Counted from the stretch's first letter, positions 34,550 through 43,509 are shown. The stretch: 64,000 nt of DNA from Microtetraspora glauca (GCA_001570385.1 BBYL01000033.1:1-64000), one strand, 5' to 3'. A program made the numbers and translations. Notes: generated from the letters alone by a model not told the origin.

Positions 34550-34670
34550 CCTACGCGCGCCCCCATCCGACGACCGACCCAGGGAGGCGGTCACGACCGG
34601 TACGGGAGGACCGGTCGTTGCCAGCGTGGGAAGAGCGGTCACGACCGGCGCAAGGAGGCCGGTCACAGCC

Positions 34671-34762
34671 GGTGCGGGGAGAATGGGTGCAGCCGGTGCG
34701 GGGAGAACGGGTGCAGCCGGTGCGGGGAGAATGGGTGCAACTGGTGCGGGGAGAATGGGCGG
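34671..34762 (+). repeat. 24-bp tandem repeat, about 3.8 copies
   Basis: The unit is GGTGCGGGGAGAATGGGTGC plus AGCC. Copies begin at 34671, 34695, 34719 and 34743, with one or two substitutions each, and the last runs into the ATG at 34763. Each unit contains GGGGAG, so the ribosome-binding site of the downstream gene is the last of several repeated copies. More degenerate related sequence (GGTCACGACCGG, GGTCACAGCCGG) extends left to about 34590. Confidence 0.85.
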
Positions 34763-35203
34763 ATGCCGCCGCGCAAACTCGACCCAGCGAAGGTCCGTGC
34801 CGCCCTCGACGCCCAGCTCACGGCCCTGGGGGAACCGCCGTTCGCCGGACCCGACTCGGCCGCTCCCGGAGCCTGCGTGGCGAGCGTGCTGGGGGCGTAC
34901 GCGGGCGGCCTCACCCCTCTTCGGGACGCCGCGCGCTTCGCCGTACGGCACCTGCTCGACGAGTTGGCCGCGCTCGCTCCGGGCCGGACGGTGGAGGTGC
35001 GGGTTCCGCCGTACGCGGCGGTGCAGTGCGTCGAGGGGCCGCGCCACACGCGGGGCACCCCTCCGAACGTCATCGAGACCGATCCGCGCACCTGGCTGGA
35101 GCTCGCCACCGGTCGCGTCTCCTGGGACACCGCGCTGGCCTCGGGCCGGATCGCCGCCAGCGGGTCGCGCGCCGACCTGTCGGCCTACCTCCCGCTTCCC
35201 TGA
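34763..35203 (+). CDS. Sterol carrier family protein (conserved actinobacterial)
   Basis: A 146-residue protein beginning PPRKLDPAKVRAALDAQLTAL and containing LRDAARFAVRHLLDELAALAPGR, then VEVRVPPYAAVQCVEGPRHTRG and the SCP2-like tail TWLELATGRVSWDTALASGR. This matches the actinobacterial family annotated as sterol carrier family protein (MDMPI C-terminal/SCP-2-like fold). Its ligand is unknown and no enzymatic residues are evident. The ribosome-binding site lies in the last unit of a 24-bp tandem repeat. In other actinomycetes this gene is found near purF/purM, as here (from memory). Confidence 0.78.
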   Translation: MPPRKLDPAKVRAALDAQLTALGEPPFAGPDSAAPGACVASVLGAYAGGLTPLRDAARFAVRHLLDELAALAPGRTVEVRVPPYAAVQCVEGPRHTRGTPPNVIETDPRTWLELATGRVSWDTALASGRIAASGSRADLSAYLPLP

Positions 35204-35236
35204 TCCGGGGGCTCCCCCAGCCCGTGATCGCCCCGG

Positions 35237-35270
35237 CCCCGCCCGCGATCGACGCCAGGCGGGGTCTTCC
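35237..35270 (+). terminator. Hairpin terminator after the sterol-carrier gene
   Basis: CCCCGCC (35237-35243) and GGCGGGG (35258-35264) pair around a 14-nt loop, followed by TCTTCC. It lies between convergent genes. Confidence 0.5.
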
Positions 35271-35285
35271 GTGTGTCAGGGCGCG

Positions 35286-37301
35286 TCAGCCGGTGAGGCC
35301 GGAGAGGGCGGACCCGCTCAGCTTCTCCTCGATGCAGCGCTGGGTCGACGCCTGGGTGGGATGCGTCCTGATGTCGAAACACTCGCCGAGCCCCTTGGCC
35401 TGGAACCAGTTGTAGAACACGACCCCGATCACGGCGGCGAGGACGAGCGTCACGACGCTGAGAACGATGCCCGTGACGGCGCGGCTCTTGCTGGAGCCGG
35501 TCGCGAGCGCGACGATGCCGAGGATCACGCCCACGACCGCGGTGACCGTACCGATGCCGCAGACGAACAGCAGGACGATGCTGACGATGCCGAGCACCAT
35601 CGCGGCCGTGCCCAGCCCGCCGCCCCGCTTCGGCGGCTGCTGGTAGTACCCGGGGCCGCCGCCGTACCTTCCCGGCTCGCCGGGATAGACCGGCCGGTCG
35701 CCCGAGGGCGGCTGCCCGCCCCCGTCGGCCGCGAGGTTCCCGCCGTTGCCGGGAGGGATCCGGTCGCCGAAGCGTTCCGAGGAGGGCCGGCCCTCCTCGG
35801 GCCGTCGCGGAGCGCCCGGAACTCCCTCGCCGGGCTCGCCCGGACGGCCCTGCGGCTCTTCCGGGCCCTGAGTGCCCGAGTCCTTTCCGTAGACCCGGAC
35901 GTAGTCCTCCCCGCCGCCTCCCCAGTTGACCGGCTCGTCCTGGGTGCTCGTCCTGAGCACCTGTACGTGGCCTCCGCCGTTGGAGCCGGCGCCGTTGCCG
36001 GTGGCCCGGTCCTCTCCGGCGGACAGCCCCAGTTGGGCGAGGGGCCCGGTCGTCGCGGCGACCCCGGCTGCCCCGGGAGTGACTCCTGGGGACCGCGTGG
36101 TCCCTTGCGGCATTCCGCAGTGTTCGCAGATCGCGGAGTCCGCCCCGGTGACGGGGCTCGTCGTCGGCGGCCGCCCCTGGGCGACGCTCTGGAAGGCGTC
36201 CGTGTCACGGAGCACCCCGGAGCCGCCCGCGGAGACGATCGGCGACTCCGAGCGCGGCGGAGCCGGTGGTGTCGGCGGCGTCGGCGGCGTGGGAGGCGCC
36301 GGGGGCGCTGGGAGCGGCGGGGTGAACGGGCCCGGCGGGACAGGTGGAGCCCATCCGCTCAGAGGCACCGGCGTCGGGATGTCGGACGGATAGGCCACCG
36401 TGTAATCGTCGGAGCCGGTGGGGGAAACCCGCGGAGCGTCCATGGGCGGGCTCGCGTACGAACCTGTCTGGGGGCCCGAGTGAGCTCCCGGATAGTGAGT
36501 CGTGTGCGCACCGGTCTGGGGTCCCGCGTACGGGTCGCTCCACGATCCCGTGGAGGAGTCGGCCGAGGACTCGGGGTACGCCCCCGGTCCCTGCGGGCCG
36601 GCCTGCGACGGAATGTGCGAAGGCGCCTGCGGCAACCCCGGAGACGCCGCCGGGGACGGGGACGGCGGAGCCTGCGGCGGCGGAATGTGCGAGGGCGGGA
36701 CCTGGGGCGGCGGAACGTGCGAGGGCGGGATCTGGGACGGGATGGCCGTCGGTGGCACGCTTGCCGCCCCTCCCTCCCCGCCGGGGTCCGTCACCGGACG
36801 CTCAGAAGACGGGGTCGTGCGGGCGACAGGAGGGTAATCGCTCGCCAATGGATCCTGTGCCGCCCACGCCTTGAGGCTCTCCCAGGTGGTCTCCGGCTCC
36901 GCCCACGACCGGTAGCCGGGGTCCGTCGCCGCGAGATCGTCGGAGAATCCGCAGTCGGTCCACTCGCCGAGGTCCGGCTCGCCCGGCTCGGCGCGGCGCC
37001 GGTCACTCCGGTCTCCCCAGCCAGAGGTGCCACTCAGGTCACCCGCGCCCGGGGTGGAGACCGGCCGGTCGTCCGTACGCGACGCTTCGCCGGCGATTTC
37101 GCCGAAGGCTGACGGCCGGTTTTCGCCGGGCTGGGCCGGGGTGGGCTCCCGGTATCCGGAGGGCTCCCACCAGGAGCCTTCAAGATCGGGTTCGTCCCAT
37201 GAGTTCACCGGAAGGACCAGTCTCTGCTCGTCCGGGCGGGTCTCGTTTTCGGGCCGCTGGTCGCGCGCGGGCTCCCACGCGGGGTTCTCAGGTGTCGTCA
37301 C
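35286..37301 (-). CDS. Proline-rich DUF4190 domain membrane protein
   Basis: A 671-residue protein. The first ~520 residues are hydrophilic and of low complexity: acidic at the start, then Pro/Ser/Gly-rich with repeated IPPSHVPPPQVPPSH-type units around 180-200 and PPTPPTPPTPPAPP further on. The C-terminal ~110 residues form a DUF4190 domain with two transmembrane helices (AAMVLGIVSIVLLFVCGIG; AVTGIVLSVVTLVLAAVIG) and a short extracellular tail with Cys pairs. The cytoplasmic Pro-rich arm may be a scaffold; function is unknown. The start is GTG at 37301 with GGGAGAG upstream; an open frame continues to 38951 only because of antisense coding bias in purF. It is divergent from purF. Confidence 0.75.
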   Translation of the reverse strand: MTTPENPAWEPARDQRPENETRPDEQRLVLPVNSWDEPDLEGSWWEPSGYREPTPAQPGENRPSAFGEIAGEASRTDDRPVSTPGAGDLSGTSGWGDRSDRRRAEPGEPDLGEWTDCGFSDDLAATDPGYRSWAEPETTWESLKAWAAQDPLASDYPPVARTTPSSERPVTDPGGEGGAASVPPTAIPSQIPPSHVPPPQVPPSHIPPPQAPPSPSPAASPGLPQAPSHIPSQAGPQGPGAYPESSADSSTGSWSDPYAGPQTGAHTTHYPGAHSGPQTGSYASPPMDAPRVSPTGSDDYTVAYPSDIPTPVPLSGWAPPVPPGPFTPPLPAPPAPPTPPTPPTPPAPPRSESPIVSAGGSGVLRDTDAFQSVAQGRPPTTSPVTGADSAICEHCGMPQGTTRSPGVTPGAAGVAATTGPLAQLGLSAGEDRATGNGAGSNGGGHVQVLRTSTQDEPVNWGGGGEDYVRVYGKDSGTQGPEEPQGRPGEPGEGVPGAPRRPEEGRPSSERFGDRIPPGNGGNLAADGGGQPPSGDRPVYPGEPGRYGGGPGYYQQPPKRGGGLGTAAMVLGIVSIVLLFVCGIGTVTAVVGVILGIVALATGSSKSRAVTGIVLSVVTLVLAAVIGVVFYNWFQAKGLGECFDIRTHPTQASTQRCIEEKLSGSALSGLTG

Positions 37302-37466
37302 GGTCGCTCTCTCCCGGACCAGAGTTGGGCATGCCGGAGACCCAAGGCTCTCCCGGAGGGCGGCGGCGCAACCCGGGCGACACGGCAAAGCCCAGTCGAT
37401 CGTTTCCCCGAGACTTTCCGTACCCGCGTGCGCGAGCAGGGAGAAGGCCGAAATAGACTCAAGCAT

Positions 37467-38903
37467 GTGCTGAAAGGCGACGGCCGACTGAGCCATGACC
37501 TCGATTCCCTGGATCGCGCACCCAAGGACGCCTGTGGCGTGTTCGGCGTGTGGGCCCCCGGGGAAGATGTCTCCAAACTCACCTATTACGGGCTGTACGC
37601 GCTGCAGCACCGCGGGCAGGAGTCCGCGGGCATCGCGGTCAGCGAGGGCAGCCGCATCCTCGTCTACAAGGACATGGGCCTGGTGTCCCAGGTCTTCGAC
37701 GAGTCCATCCTCGGAACCCTCCGCGGTCACGTGGCGATCGGGCACTGCCGTTACTCCACGACCGGATCGAGCGTCTGGGAGAACGCCCAGCCCACGCTGA
37801 GCTCGACCGAGCAGGGCGGCCTCGCGCTCGCCCACAACGGCAACCTGATCAACACCGGGGAGCTCTCGCTGCGGCTCCCGCCGGACGTCATCAGAGCGAC
37901 GACCGACACCGAGGTGCTGACGGCGCTGCTGGCGCAGGACCGCGCGCAGTCGATCGAGGAGGCGGCCGCCGAGCTGCTTCCCCAGGTCAAGGGCGCCTAC
38001 TCCCTGGTCTGGATGAACGAGACGACCCTGTTCGCCGCCCGCGATCCGCAGGGCATCAGGCCGCTGGTCCTCGGCCGGCTTGAGCGCGGATGGGTGGTCG
38101 CGTCCGAGACCGCCGCGCTGGACATCGTCGGCGCCACGTTCGTCCGCGAGATCGAGCCCGGTGAGCTGCTGACGATCGACGAGCGGGGGGTCCGTTCCCG
38201 CCGCTTCGCCGCCGCCGCGCCGAAGGGCTGCCTGTTCGAGTACGTCTACCTCGCCCGGCCGGACACCACGATCGCCGGCCGTGGCGTACAGGCGACCCGG
38301 GTCGAGGTGGGCCGCCAGCTGGCCCGCGAGCACCCCGTCGACGCCGACCTCGTCATTCCCACACCGGAGTCCGGCACCCCCGCGGCCATCGGTTACGCCG
38401 AGCAGAGCGGCATCCCGTACGGCCAGGGCCTGGTGAAGAACTCCTACGTCGGCCGGACCTTCATCCAGCCGTCGCAGACCATCCGCCAGCTCGGCATCCG
38501 CCTCAAGCTGAACCCGCTGCGCGAGGTCATCCAGGGCAAGCGGCTGATCGTGGTCGACGACTCGATCGTGCGCGGCAACACCCAGCGGGCCATCGTCAAG
38601 ATGCTGCGCGAGGCGGGCGCCACGGAGGTCCACGTGCGGATCTCCTCGCCGCCGGTCGCATGGCCGTGCTTCTACGGCATCGACTTCGCCACCCGGGCGG
38701 AGCTGATCGCCGGGTCGCTGTCCGTGGAGGAGATCCGCGCCTCCCTGGGCGCCGACTCTCTCGGCTACATCTCCCTTGAGGGGCTGACCCAGGCGACCAC
38801 GATCCCGGCTGAGCGGCTCTGCCGTGCCTGCTTCACCGGCGAGTACCCCATCGCGATCGACCAGGACCAGGTCGGCAAGTACGTCCTGGAAGGGCAGCTG
38901 TGA
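37467..38903 (+). CDS. purF: Amidophosphoribosyltransferase PurF
   Basis: A 478-residue PurF, the first committed enzyme of purine synthesis, converting PRPP and glutamine to phosphoribosylamine. A 22-residue propeptide precedes the catalytic Cys23 (DACGVFGVW), which is exposed by cleavage. The glutaminase domain (LQHRGQESAGIA, HCRYSTTGSS) is followed by a PRTase domain with VVDDSIVRGNTQ. Cys residues near the C-terminus (CRACFTG) fit an Fe-S cluster as in the B. subtilis type. The start is GTG at 37467. TAGACT (37454-37459) ends seven nt upstream, indicating a leaderless message. purM follows after 46 bp. Confidence 0.95.
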   Translation: MLKGDGRLSHDLDSLDRAPKDACGVFGVWAPGEDVSKLTYYGLYALQHRGQESAGIAVSEGSRILVYKDMGLVSQVFDESILGTLRGHVAIGHCRYSTTGSSVWENAQPTLSSTEQGGLALAHNGNLINTGELSLRLPPDVIRATTDTEVLTALLAQDRAQSIEEAAAELLPQVKGAYSLVWMNETTLFAARDPQGIRPLVLGRLERGWVVASETAALDIVGATFVREIEPGELLTIDERGVRSRRFAAAAPKGCLFEYVYLARPDTTIAGRGVQATRVEVGRQLAREHPVDADLVIPTPESGTPAAIGYAEQSGIPYGQGLVKNSYVGRTFIQPSQTIRQLGIRLKLNPLREVIQGKRLIVVDDSIVRGNTQRAIVKMLREAGATEVHVRISSPPVAWPCFYGIDFATRAELIAGSLSVEEIRASLGADSLGYISLEGLTQATTIPAERLCRACFTGEYPIAIDQDQVGKYVLEGQL

Positions 38904-38949
38904 CCGGTCGCCGGAAGAACGGCCGGGCACGATTGACGAAGGGGAACAC

Positions 38950-39975
38950 ATGACCAGCTACGCCGCCGCGGGTGTGGACATCGAGGCGGGTGACCGGGCC
39001 GTCGAGCTGATGAAGTCCCGGGTCGCCCGGTCCCGGCGTCCCGAGGTGGTGGACGACGCCAGCGGGTTCGCCGGGTTGTTCGACGCCTCGGCCTTCCTGC
39101 GCTACCGCCGTCCGCTCCTGGCGACGTCCACGGACGGCGTCGGCACCAAGGTCATGCTGGCGCAGCGCCTCGGCAAGCACGACACGATCGGCATCGACCT
39201 CGTCGGCATGGTCGTCGACGACCTGGTCGTGTGCGGCGCCGAGCCGCTGTTCATGACCGACTACATCGCCTGCGGCAAGGTGGTGCCCGAGCGCATCGCC
39301 GACATCGTGGGCGGCGTGGCAGAGGGGTGCCGGCTCGCCGGCTGCGCGCTCGTCGGCGGCGAGACGGCCGAGCACCCGGGAGCCATGGGTCCCGACGAGT
39401 ACGACCTGGCCGGTGCGGGCACGGGCGTCGTCGAGGCGGACGAGCTGCTCGGCCCGGACCGTGTACGGCCCGGCGACGTGGTGCTCGCCCTGGCGTCGAG
39501 CGGAGTGCACTCCAACGGATACTCCCTGGTCAGGCATGTCATCAAGACCGCCGGCCTGGACCTTGAGCGGCAGCTTCCCGAGCTGTCCCGCACGCTCGGC
39601 GAGGAGCTGCTCGAACCCACCCGCATCTACTCCCTGGACTGCCTCGCGCTGATCCGGGAGGTCGAGGTGCACGCCTTCGCGCACATCACCGGCGGCGGCC
39701 TGGAGGCCAACCTCGCCCGGTCCCTGCCCGGTACGGCCGACGCCGTGCTGGACCGGGGTTCGTGGACCCCGCCCGCGATCTTCGAGGTACTCGCCGGACA
39801 CGGCGGCGTGGCTCAGGCCGAGATGGACCGGACGTTCAACCTCGGCGTGGGGATGTGCGCCGTCGTTCCCGCCGATCAGGCCGACCGGGCGGTGGCCGTG
39901 CTCACCGAGCGGGGCGTGCCCGCCTGGGTGCTCGGAGACGTCGTCCCCGGCACCGGCGCCGCGCGGTACCGCTGA
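38950..39975 (+). CDS. purM: Phosphoribosylformylglycinamidine cyclo-ligase (AIR synthetase) PurM
   Basis: A 341-residue AIR synthetase, the fifth step of purine synthesis. It shows TSYAAAGVDIEAGDRAVEL, the ATP-binding DGVGTKVMLAQ, the VDDLVVCGAEPLFMTDYIA stretch and GGGLEANLARSLP, all diagnostic. The ATG at 38950 has GAAGGGGAACAC upstream. It is cotranscribed with purF. The product of PurL is its substrate, so purS/Q/L and purF/M in this window act in consecutive steps although separated by the accessory block. Confidence 0.95.
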   Translation: MTSYAAAGVDIEAGDRAVELMKSRVARSRRPEVVDDASGFAGLFDASAFLRYRRPLLATSTDGVGTKVMLAQRLGKHDTIGIDLVGMVVDDLVVCGAEPLFMTDYIACGKVVPERIADIVGGVAEGCRLAGCALVGGETAEHPGAMGPDEYDLAGAGTGVVEADELLGPDRVRPGDVVLALASSGVHSNGYSLVRHVIKTAGLDLERQLPELSRTLGEELLEPTRIYSLDCLALIREVEVHAFAHITGGGLEANLARSLPGTADAVLDRGSWTPPAIFEVLAGHGGVAQAEMDRTFNLGVGMCAVVPADQADRAVAVLTERGVPAWVLGDVVPGTGAARYR

Positions 39976-40085
39976 AGCCGCCGAGCCCTGAAACAGCCGA
40001 ACCCGGTGAAGCCCGTTCCTGGTCAGGCGTCGCGCCTGGCCAGGCGGTCCTTCGCGCACCGGCGACGTGCCGTACACGCCAAAAG

Positions 40086-40165
40086 GCGCCCCGGCATCAC
40101 CGGGGCGCTCGATCGGACCCTTGACAACGTGAAGTCACCCGGCGTGGTCTGGCCATCGCCGGGTG
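40086..40165 (-). terminator. Intrinsic terminator (plus a second hairpin) for the DUF3073 gene
   Basis: GCGCCCCGG pairs with CCGGGGCGC at 40086-40108 around CATCA. On the minus strand it is followed by CTTTTGG, a short U-run, so it is an intrinsic terminator for the gene at 40194. A second hairpin with CACCCGGCG (40136-40144) and CGCCGGGTG (40157-40165) stands closer to that stop. The 200 bp after purM contain nothing else. Confidence 0.65.
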
Positions 40166-40193
40166 GTGTCACCTCGCCCGCTGTCAGGAACGG

Positions 40194-40424
40194 CTAACGG
40201 CGTCGGGACGAGTCTTTGCCGTCGCCCTCGTCATCGTCGACGGCGTAATCGGCGTACCGATCAGCCAGCTCGTCGTAAGGGTCTTGCTCGTCACTGTGGC
40301 CGGAATCGCCCTCGTCCACGACTCCGAGCTCCGCGCGCAGACGCTCAAGATCAGTGCCGCCGCTGTTGTACTTCAGCTGGCGGGCGACCTTGACCTGCTT
40401 GGCCTTGGCTCGGCCGCGCCCCAT
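40194..40424 (-). CDS. DUF3073 domain-containing protein
   Basis: A 76-residue, highly charged actinobacterial protein. The basic N-terminus GRGRAKAKQVKVARQLKYNS is the family signature. The remainder is acidic (YADYAVDDDEGDGKD) and ends in SSRRR. It has no membrane segment and no known enzymatic role. The gene is conserved next to purM in Streptomyces and relatives (from memory), on the opposite strand as here. The function is unknown; nucleic-acid binding is possible from the basic head. Confidence 0.9.
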   Translation of the reverse strand: MGRGRAKAKQVKVARQLKYNSGGTDLERLRAELGVVDEGDSGHSDEQDPYDELADRYADYAVDDDEGDGKDSSRRR

Positions 40425-40575
40425 TGGCTCGACCCCCTCATGCGGGGTCGCACCGGACCCCTCGTCGCTAACGCACCGCGCACTGGCGCCACCTGACTTT
40501 AGGCGCCAGTCTCTCGTTCGCCTATAACCGTACCTGTTTTGCGCGCCGCTCGGTACGTCGTATGGGCGTCGATGG

Positions 40576-41730
40576 TCAGCGGCGGAGCCAGATGCCCCTA
40601 AGCCGCCCGACTTCCGACATTCTGCGCTCGGCCAGCCTATCGGCTGCCGCCGCCGGCGGAACGCCTTCGTCGGCGGCCAGGGCGAAGATTTTCGCGGTCG
40701 TGTCGAAGATCTGAGCCGCCCTTGCCCTGGCCCGCTCCATGTTGAAACCCTCGATTTCGTCGGCTACCTGGATGACTCCGCCGGAGTTCACCACATAGTC
40801 CGGGGCGTAGAGGACGCCGCGTTCCACCAGCTGCTTCCCGACCCCGGCGTGGGCGAGCTGGTTGTTGGCACCGCCGCAGACGATCCCCGCGCGCAGGAGC
40901 GGGACCGTCGCGTCGTTCAGCGCGCCACCGAGCGCGCACGGCGCGTAGACGTCGATGTCGGACGCGATCAGCGTCGCGGCGTCCGCGACCACGTCGGCGG
41001 AGGGATGGCGCCGCCGTACGAGGTCGACGGCCTCCTCGTTGACGTCGCAGATCACCACCTCGGCGCCGTCCTCGATCAGGTGGTCGACGAGCCGGCGGCC
41101 CACCTTGCCGACTCCCTCGACGCCGACCCGCCGGCCGCGCAGCGTGGGCGTGCCGTAGGTGTGCTCGGCGGCGGCGCGCATGCCCTGGAAGACACCGAAC
41201 GCGGTGAGGATCGAGGAGTCGCCCGCCCCGCCGTGCGCCGGGGTCCGGCCGGTCACGTACGACGACTCGCGTGCGACGACGTCCATGTCCTCGCTGTAGG
41301 TGCCCACGTCACAGGCGGTGTAGTAGCGGCCGCCGAGCGACTCGACGAACCGCCCGTACGCCCGAAGGAGCGCCTCGGTCTTGTCCGTGGACGGGTCACC
41401 GATGATCACGGCCTTGCCGCCGCCGTGGTCGAGCCCGGCGAGGGCGTTCTTGTATGCCATGGCGCGGGAGAGGTTGAGTACGTCGACGAGCGCCGCCTGC
41501 TCGCTCTCGTAGGGGTAGAACCGGGTGCCGCCCAGCCCGGGCCCGAGGGCGGTGCTGTAGATGGCGATGATCGCGTAGAGGCCGCTGCGCTCGTCCGAGC
41601 AGAACACGACCTGCTCGTGTCGCGGGCCTCGCCTGGTGGGGGATTCCGTCGTGGACTCGTTCCGGTCCGCGCCGGTCGTGACGTTGATGGGCCTGCTGTC
41701 CTTGTGGGAGAGCCCGAAGACGTCGATCAC
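40576..41730 (-). CDS. vdh: Valine (Leu/Phe/Val) dehydrogenase
   Basis: A 384-residue NAD-dependent amino-acid dehydrogenase. Substrate-binding Lys94 (MAYKNALAG) and the catalytic Lys106 (DHGGGKAVI) are present. The Rossmann fold contains RRVGVEGVGKVGRRLVDHL, and CALGGALNDATV is typical of the Leu/Val/Phe family. It deaminates valine and other branched amino acids to 2-oxoacids, the substrates of a branched-chain dehydrogenase such as that at 15649-19106. The N-terminal ~30 residues are a variable extension. The start is GTG at 41730 with AGGAG eight nt upstream. Position beside DUF3073 and upstream of bldC matches S. coelicolor vdh (from memory). Confidence 0.92.
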   Translation of the reverse strand: MIDVFGLSHKDSRPINVTTGADRNESTTESPTRRGPRHEQVVFCSDERSGLYAIIAIYSTALGPGLGGTRFYPYESEQAALVDVLNLSRAMAYKNALAGLDHGGGKAVIIGDPSTDKTEALLRAYGRFVESLGGRYYTACDVGTYSEDMDVVARESSYVTGRTPAHGGAGDSSILTAFGVFQGMRAAAEHTYGTPTLRGRRVGVEGVGKVGRRLVDHLIEDGAEVVICDVNEEAVDLVRRRHPSADVVADAATLIASDIDVYAPCALGGALNDATVPLLRAGIVCGGANNQLAHAGVGKQLVERGVLYAPDYVVNSGGVIQVADEIEGFNMERARARAAQIFDTTAKIFALAADEGVPPAAAADRLAERRMSEVGRLRGIWLRR

Positions 41731-41932
41731 GGTGGTGACTCCTGACCGCCTCTGTCCGCCGCCTCGTCGCGGCGGATCCGCAGGCCCGCTCAGGGGGCTC
41801 GGCGTCGCGCCGGGTAAGGCGGCGCCGGAGTTCGCGAGCGGGCCGCTCTCAGCCTAACCACGCCGAGCTGTACGATCATGAAAAGCCGAGACGGCTCTCC
41901 CATGTTCCCCGGCCTCATGGCACGATTCAGGT

Positions 41933-42805
41933 GTGCTGCCCTATGCCGCCTACCTCCGCGTCTATGAGCCGCTGGCCGCTTTCTCCCCCCGGGATCAGAG
42001 AATCTGGGCCGCATACGCCGAGTCCCGGGACCGGCCGCGCCGGGCGGGGGCCTTGCGCGTCGAGCACGGCGAGGCCGTACACAGGCTCCTCCGGGTTCCC
42101 CCGTCGCCCGCTCCGGAGCAGGAGAGCCCCAACGCCTACCTGCGCAGAGTGGAGGACGTCCTCTACGTCTGCCCCTGGCAGACCAGGCTGCGGTCCTGGC
42201 TGGCGTTCGCCTCGTTCCGCGGCGGCACGCCGGTGAAACTGGCCGACCGGTTCGTGCCGCGGGCGATCGCCGAGCGGACCGCCGACGACTTCGACCGTTT
42301 CAAGCGGGACGGCACGTCGTTGCGCACGTACATCCAGACCAGCACCTGGCACGTGCCGACGGCGTGGTTCGTCCCCTTCGACTCGACGGAGCGGTGGCTC
42401 GTGCTCGGCGGGGAGACGCCCGAGAGCGGCGACCCGGGCGCGCAGGCCGTGGCCGCCCCCGCGCGCAACATGCTGTACGTCACGTCGATGGCGCAGGCCC
42501 GCCGGCGGGTGGCCAGGGCTCTCGGGGTGATCAAACGGCACGCCCCGGACACGGCCGCCCTCGGCGAGTTCGAAGAGGTCGGCAGGTGGCTGGAGGAGTT
42601 CCACCCCCACTCGCTGGTGGAGTTGGACTACGGCGGGCTGGTCCACCTCATGGACGACGAGACGCTGGAGGCCGACCAGTCGGTCGCCGAGTTGGCCGCC
42701 GCGCTCACCGGTTTGGACAACGGTCAGGAAGAACTTGCTTTCGCGATGTACCAGCGCGTCGTCCTCCGCTGGAGGTCGATCCAGGCTCTCCAGTCTGCCA
42801 ACTAA
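41933..42805 (+). CDS. Conserved actinobacterial hypothetical protein (between vdh and bldC)
   Basis: A 290-residue protein beginning LPYAAYLRVYEPLAAFSP. It is conserved in actinomycetes at this locus (the gene between vdh and bldC in Streptomyces, from memory). It is soluble and Arg/Glu-rich, with no signal or membrane segment. The strings NAYLRRVEDVLYVCPWQTRLRSW, QTSTWHVPTAWFVPFDSTER and LVELDYGGLVHLMDDETL look like conserved structural blocks, but I cannot assign a fold or activity. The start is GTG at 41933; no Shine-Dalgarno is seen. It is divergent from vdh by 202 bp. Function is unknown. Confidence 0.8.
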   Translation: MLPYAAYLRVYEPLAAFSPRDQRIWAAYAESRDRPRRAGALRVEHGEAVHRLLRVPPSPAPEQESPNAYLRRVEDVLYVCPWQTRLRSWLAFASFRGGTPVKLADRFVPRAIAERTADDFDRFKRDGTSLRTYIQTSTWHVPTAWFVPFDSTERWLVLGGETPESGDPGAQAVAAPARNMLYVTSMAQARRRVARALGVIKRHAPDTAALGEFEEVGRWLEEFHPHSLVELDYGGLVHLMDDETLEADQSVAELAAALTGLDNGQEELAFAMYQRVVLRWRSIQALQSAN

Positions 42806-43017
42806 AGCCCATATCGCCACCCCCGACCTGCACTATTAGGTCATGGGATGTTCGATCTCACATCTGCGAACTGAGTAGTTTGCCGTTTTCACTGCGATAC
42901 CACGAAGCGTGTCGCTAGAATCACCGAGCGTGACATCACCACGTGGTCGGGGCGTTGCTCCCTAAGGGCTCGCCAATCGCATTACGTGGCTGTATGGTCA
43001 CATCGGGTGATACCGAA

Positions 43018-43049
43018 AATGATCCACGAAACCGCACTTATGGATCATT
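43018..43049 (+). promoter_or_regulatory. Perfect 9-bp inverted repeat upstream of bldC
   Basis: AATGATCCA (43018-43026) and TGGATCATT (43041-43049) form a perfect dyad with 14 bp between. It lies 78 bp upstream of the bldC start, within the 321-bp gap that otherwise shows no gene. It could be an operator or a leader hairpin. A -10-like TAGAAT also occurs at 42916-42921. Confidence 0.45.
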
Positions 43050-43126
43050 GGGGGACATCCGTGACAAGCGCCAGGATAAGTCGCAGGATCGCTGTCGCCG
43101 GTCCACACGGAGGAGAGGCCGCACAC

Positions 43127-43330
43127 ATGTCAGCTCGTACACCCGAGGCCGAGCCACTGCTCACCCCGGCGGAGGTCGCCACCATGTTCCGCGTCGACCC
43201 TAAGACCGTCACTCGGTGGGCGAAGGCGGGCAAGTTGACGTCCATCCGCACCCTCGGGGGGCACCGCCGCTACCGGGAGACCGAGGTCCGGGCGCTGCTG
43301 GCGGGGATTCCGCAGCAGCGCTCCGAGTAG
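43127..43330 (+). CDS. bldC: Developmental regulator BldC (MerR-like HTH)
   Basis: A 67-residue protein nearly identical to S. coelicolor BldC as remembered: TPEAEPLLTPAEVATMFRVD, TVTRWAKAGKLTSIRTLGGH and the tail LLAGIPQQRSE. It is a MerR-type winged HTH without effector domain that binds head-to-tail oligomers on direct repeats and holds back sporulation genes during vegetative growth. GGAGGAGAGG precedes the ATG. The 321-bp upstream region is unusually long for this window and holds a perfect inverted repeat, consistent with regulated expression. Confidence 0.96.
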   Translation: MSARTPEAEPLLTPAEVATMFRVDPKTVTRWAKAGKLTSIRTLGGHRRYRETEVRALLAGIPQQRSE

Positions 43331-43428
43331 GGGTCGGGCGTCGTCCGCCAGTCGAGGGGGGAGACGGCGCGCTCGCGTCAGACACGCCAGCGATGTGAGC
43401 GCGTCCATCACGGCACCACTCACCCGTG

Positions 43429-43461
43429 GCCGATACGGGTCACGGGAGGTGCCGTATCGGC
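43429..43461. terminator. Hairpin terminator between bldC and the TetR gene
   Basis: GCCGATACGG (43429-43438) and CCGTATCGGC (43452-43461) form a perfect 10-bp stem with a 13-nt loop between convergent genes. Confidence 0.65.
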
Positions 43462-43509
43462 GCCGCCCGCCCGGCGCCACCGTCCCCGGCAGGTACTCAC
43501 CGGCGCCAC

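Noticed and set aside
32382..37112. A 1576-codon open frame on the plus strand across phoX and the DUF4190 gene
   Set aside because: It runs antisense to phoX and to the proline-rich gene and through the 24-bp repeats. Composition is that of a shadow frame and it has no recognisable domain.
37302..38951. N-terminal extension of the DUF4190 protein frame
   Set aside because: The extension lies antisense to purF. A GTG at 37301 with a ribosome-binding site begins sequence of normal composition.
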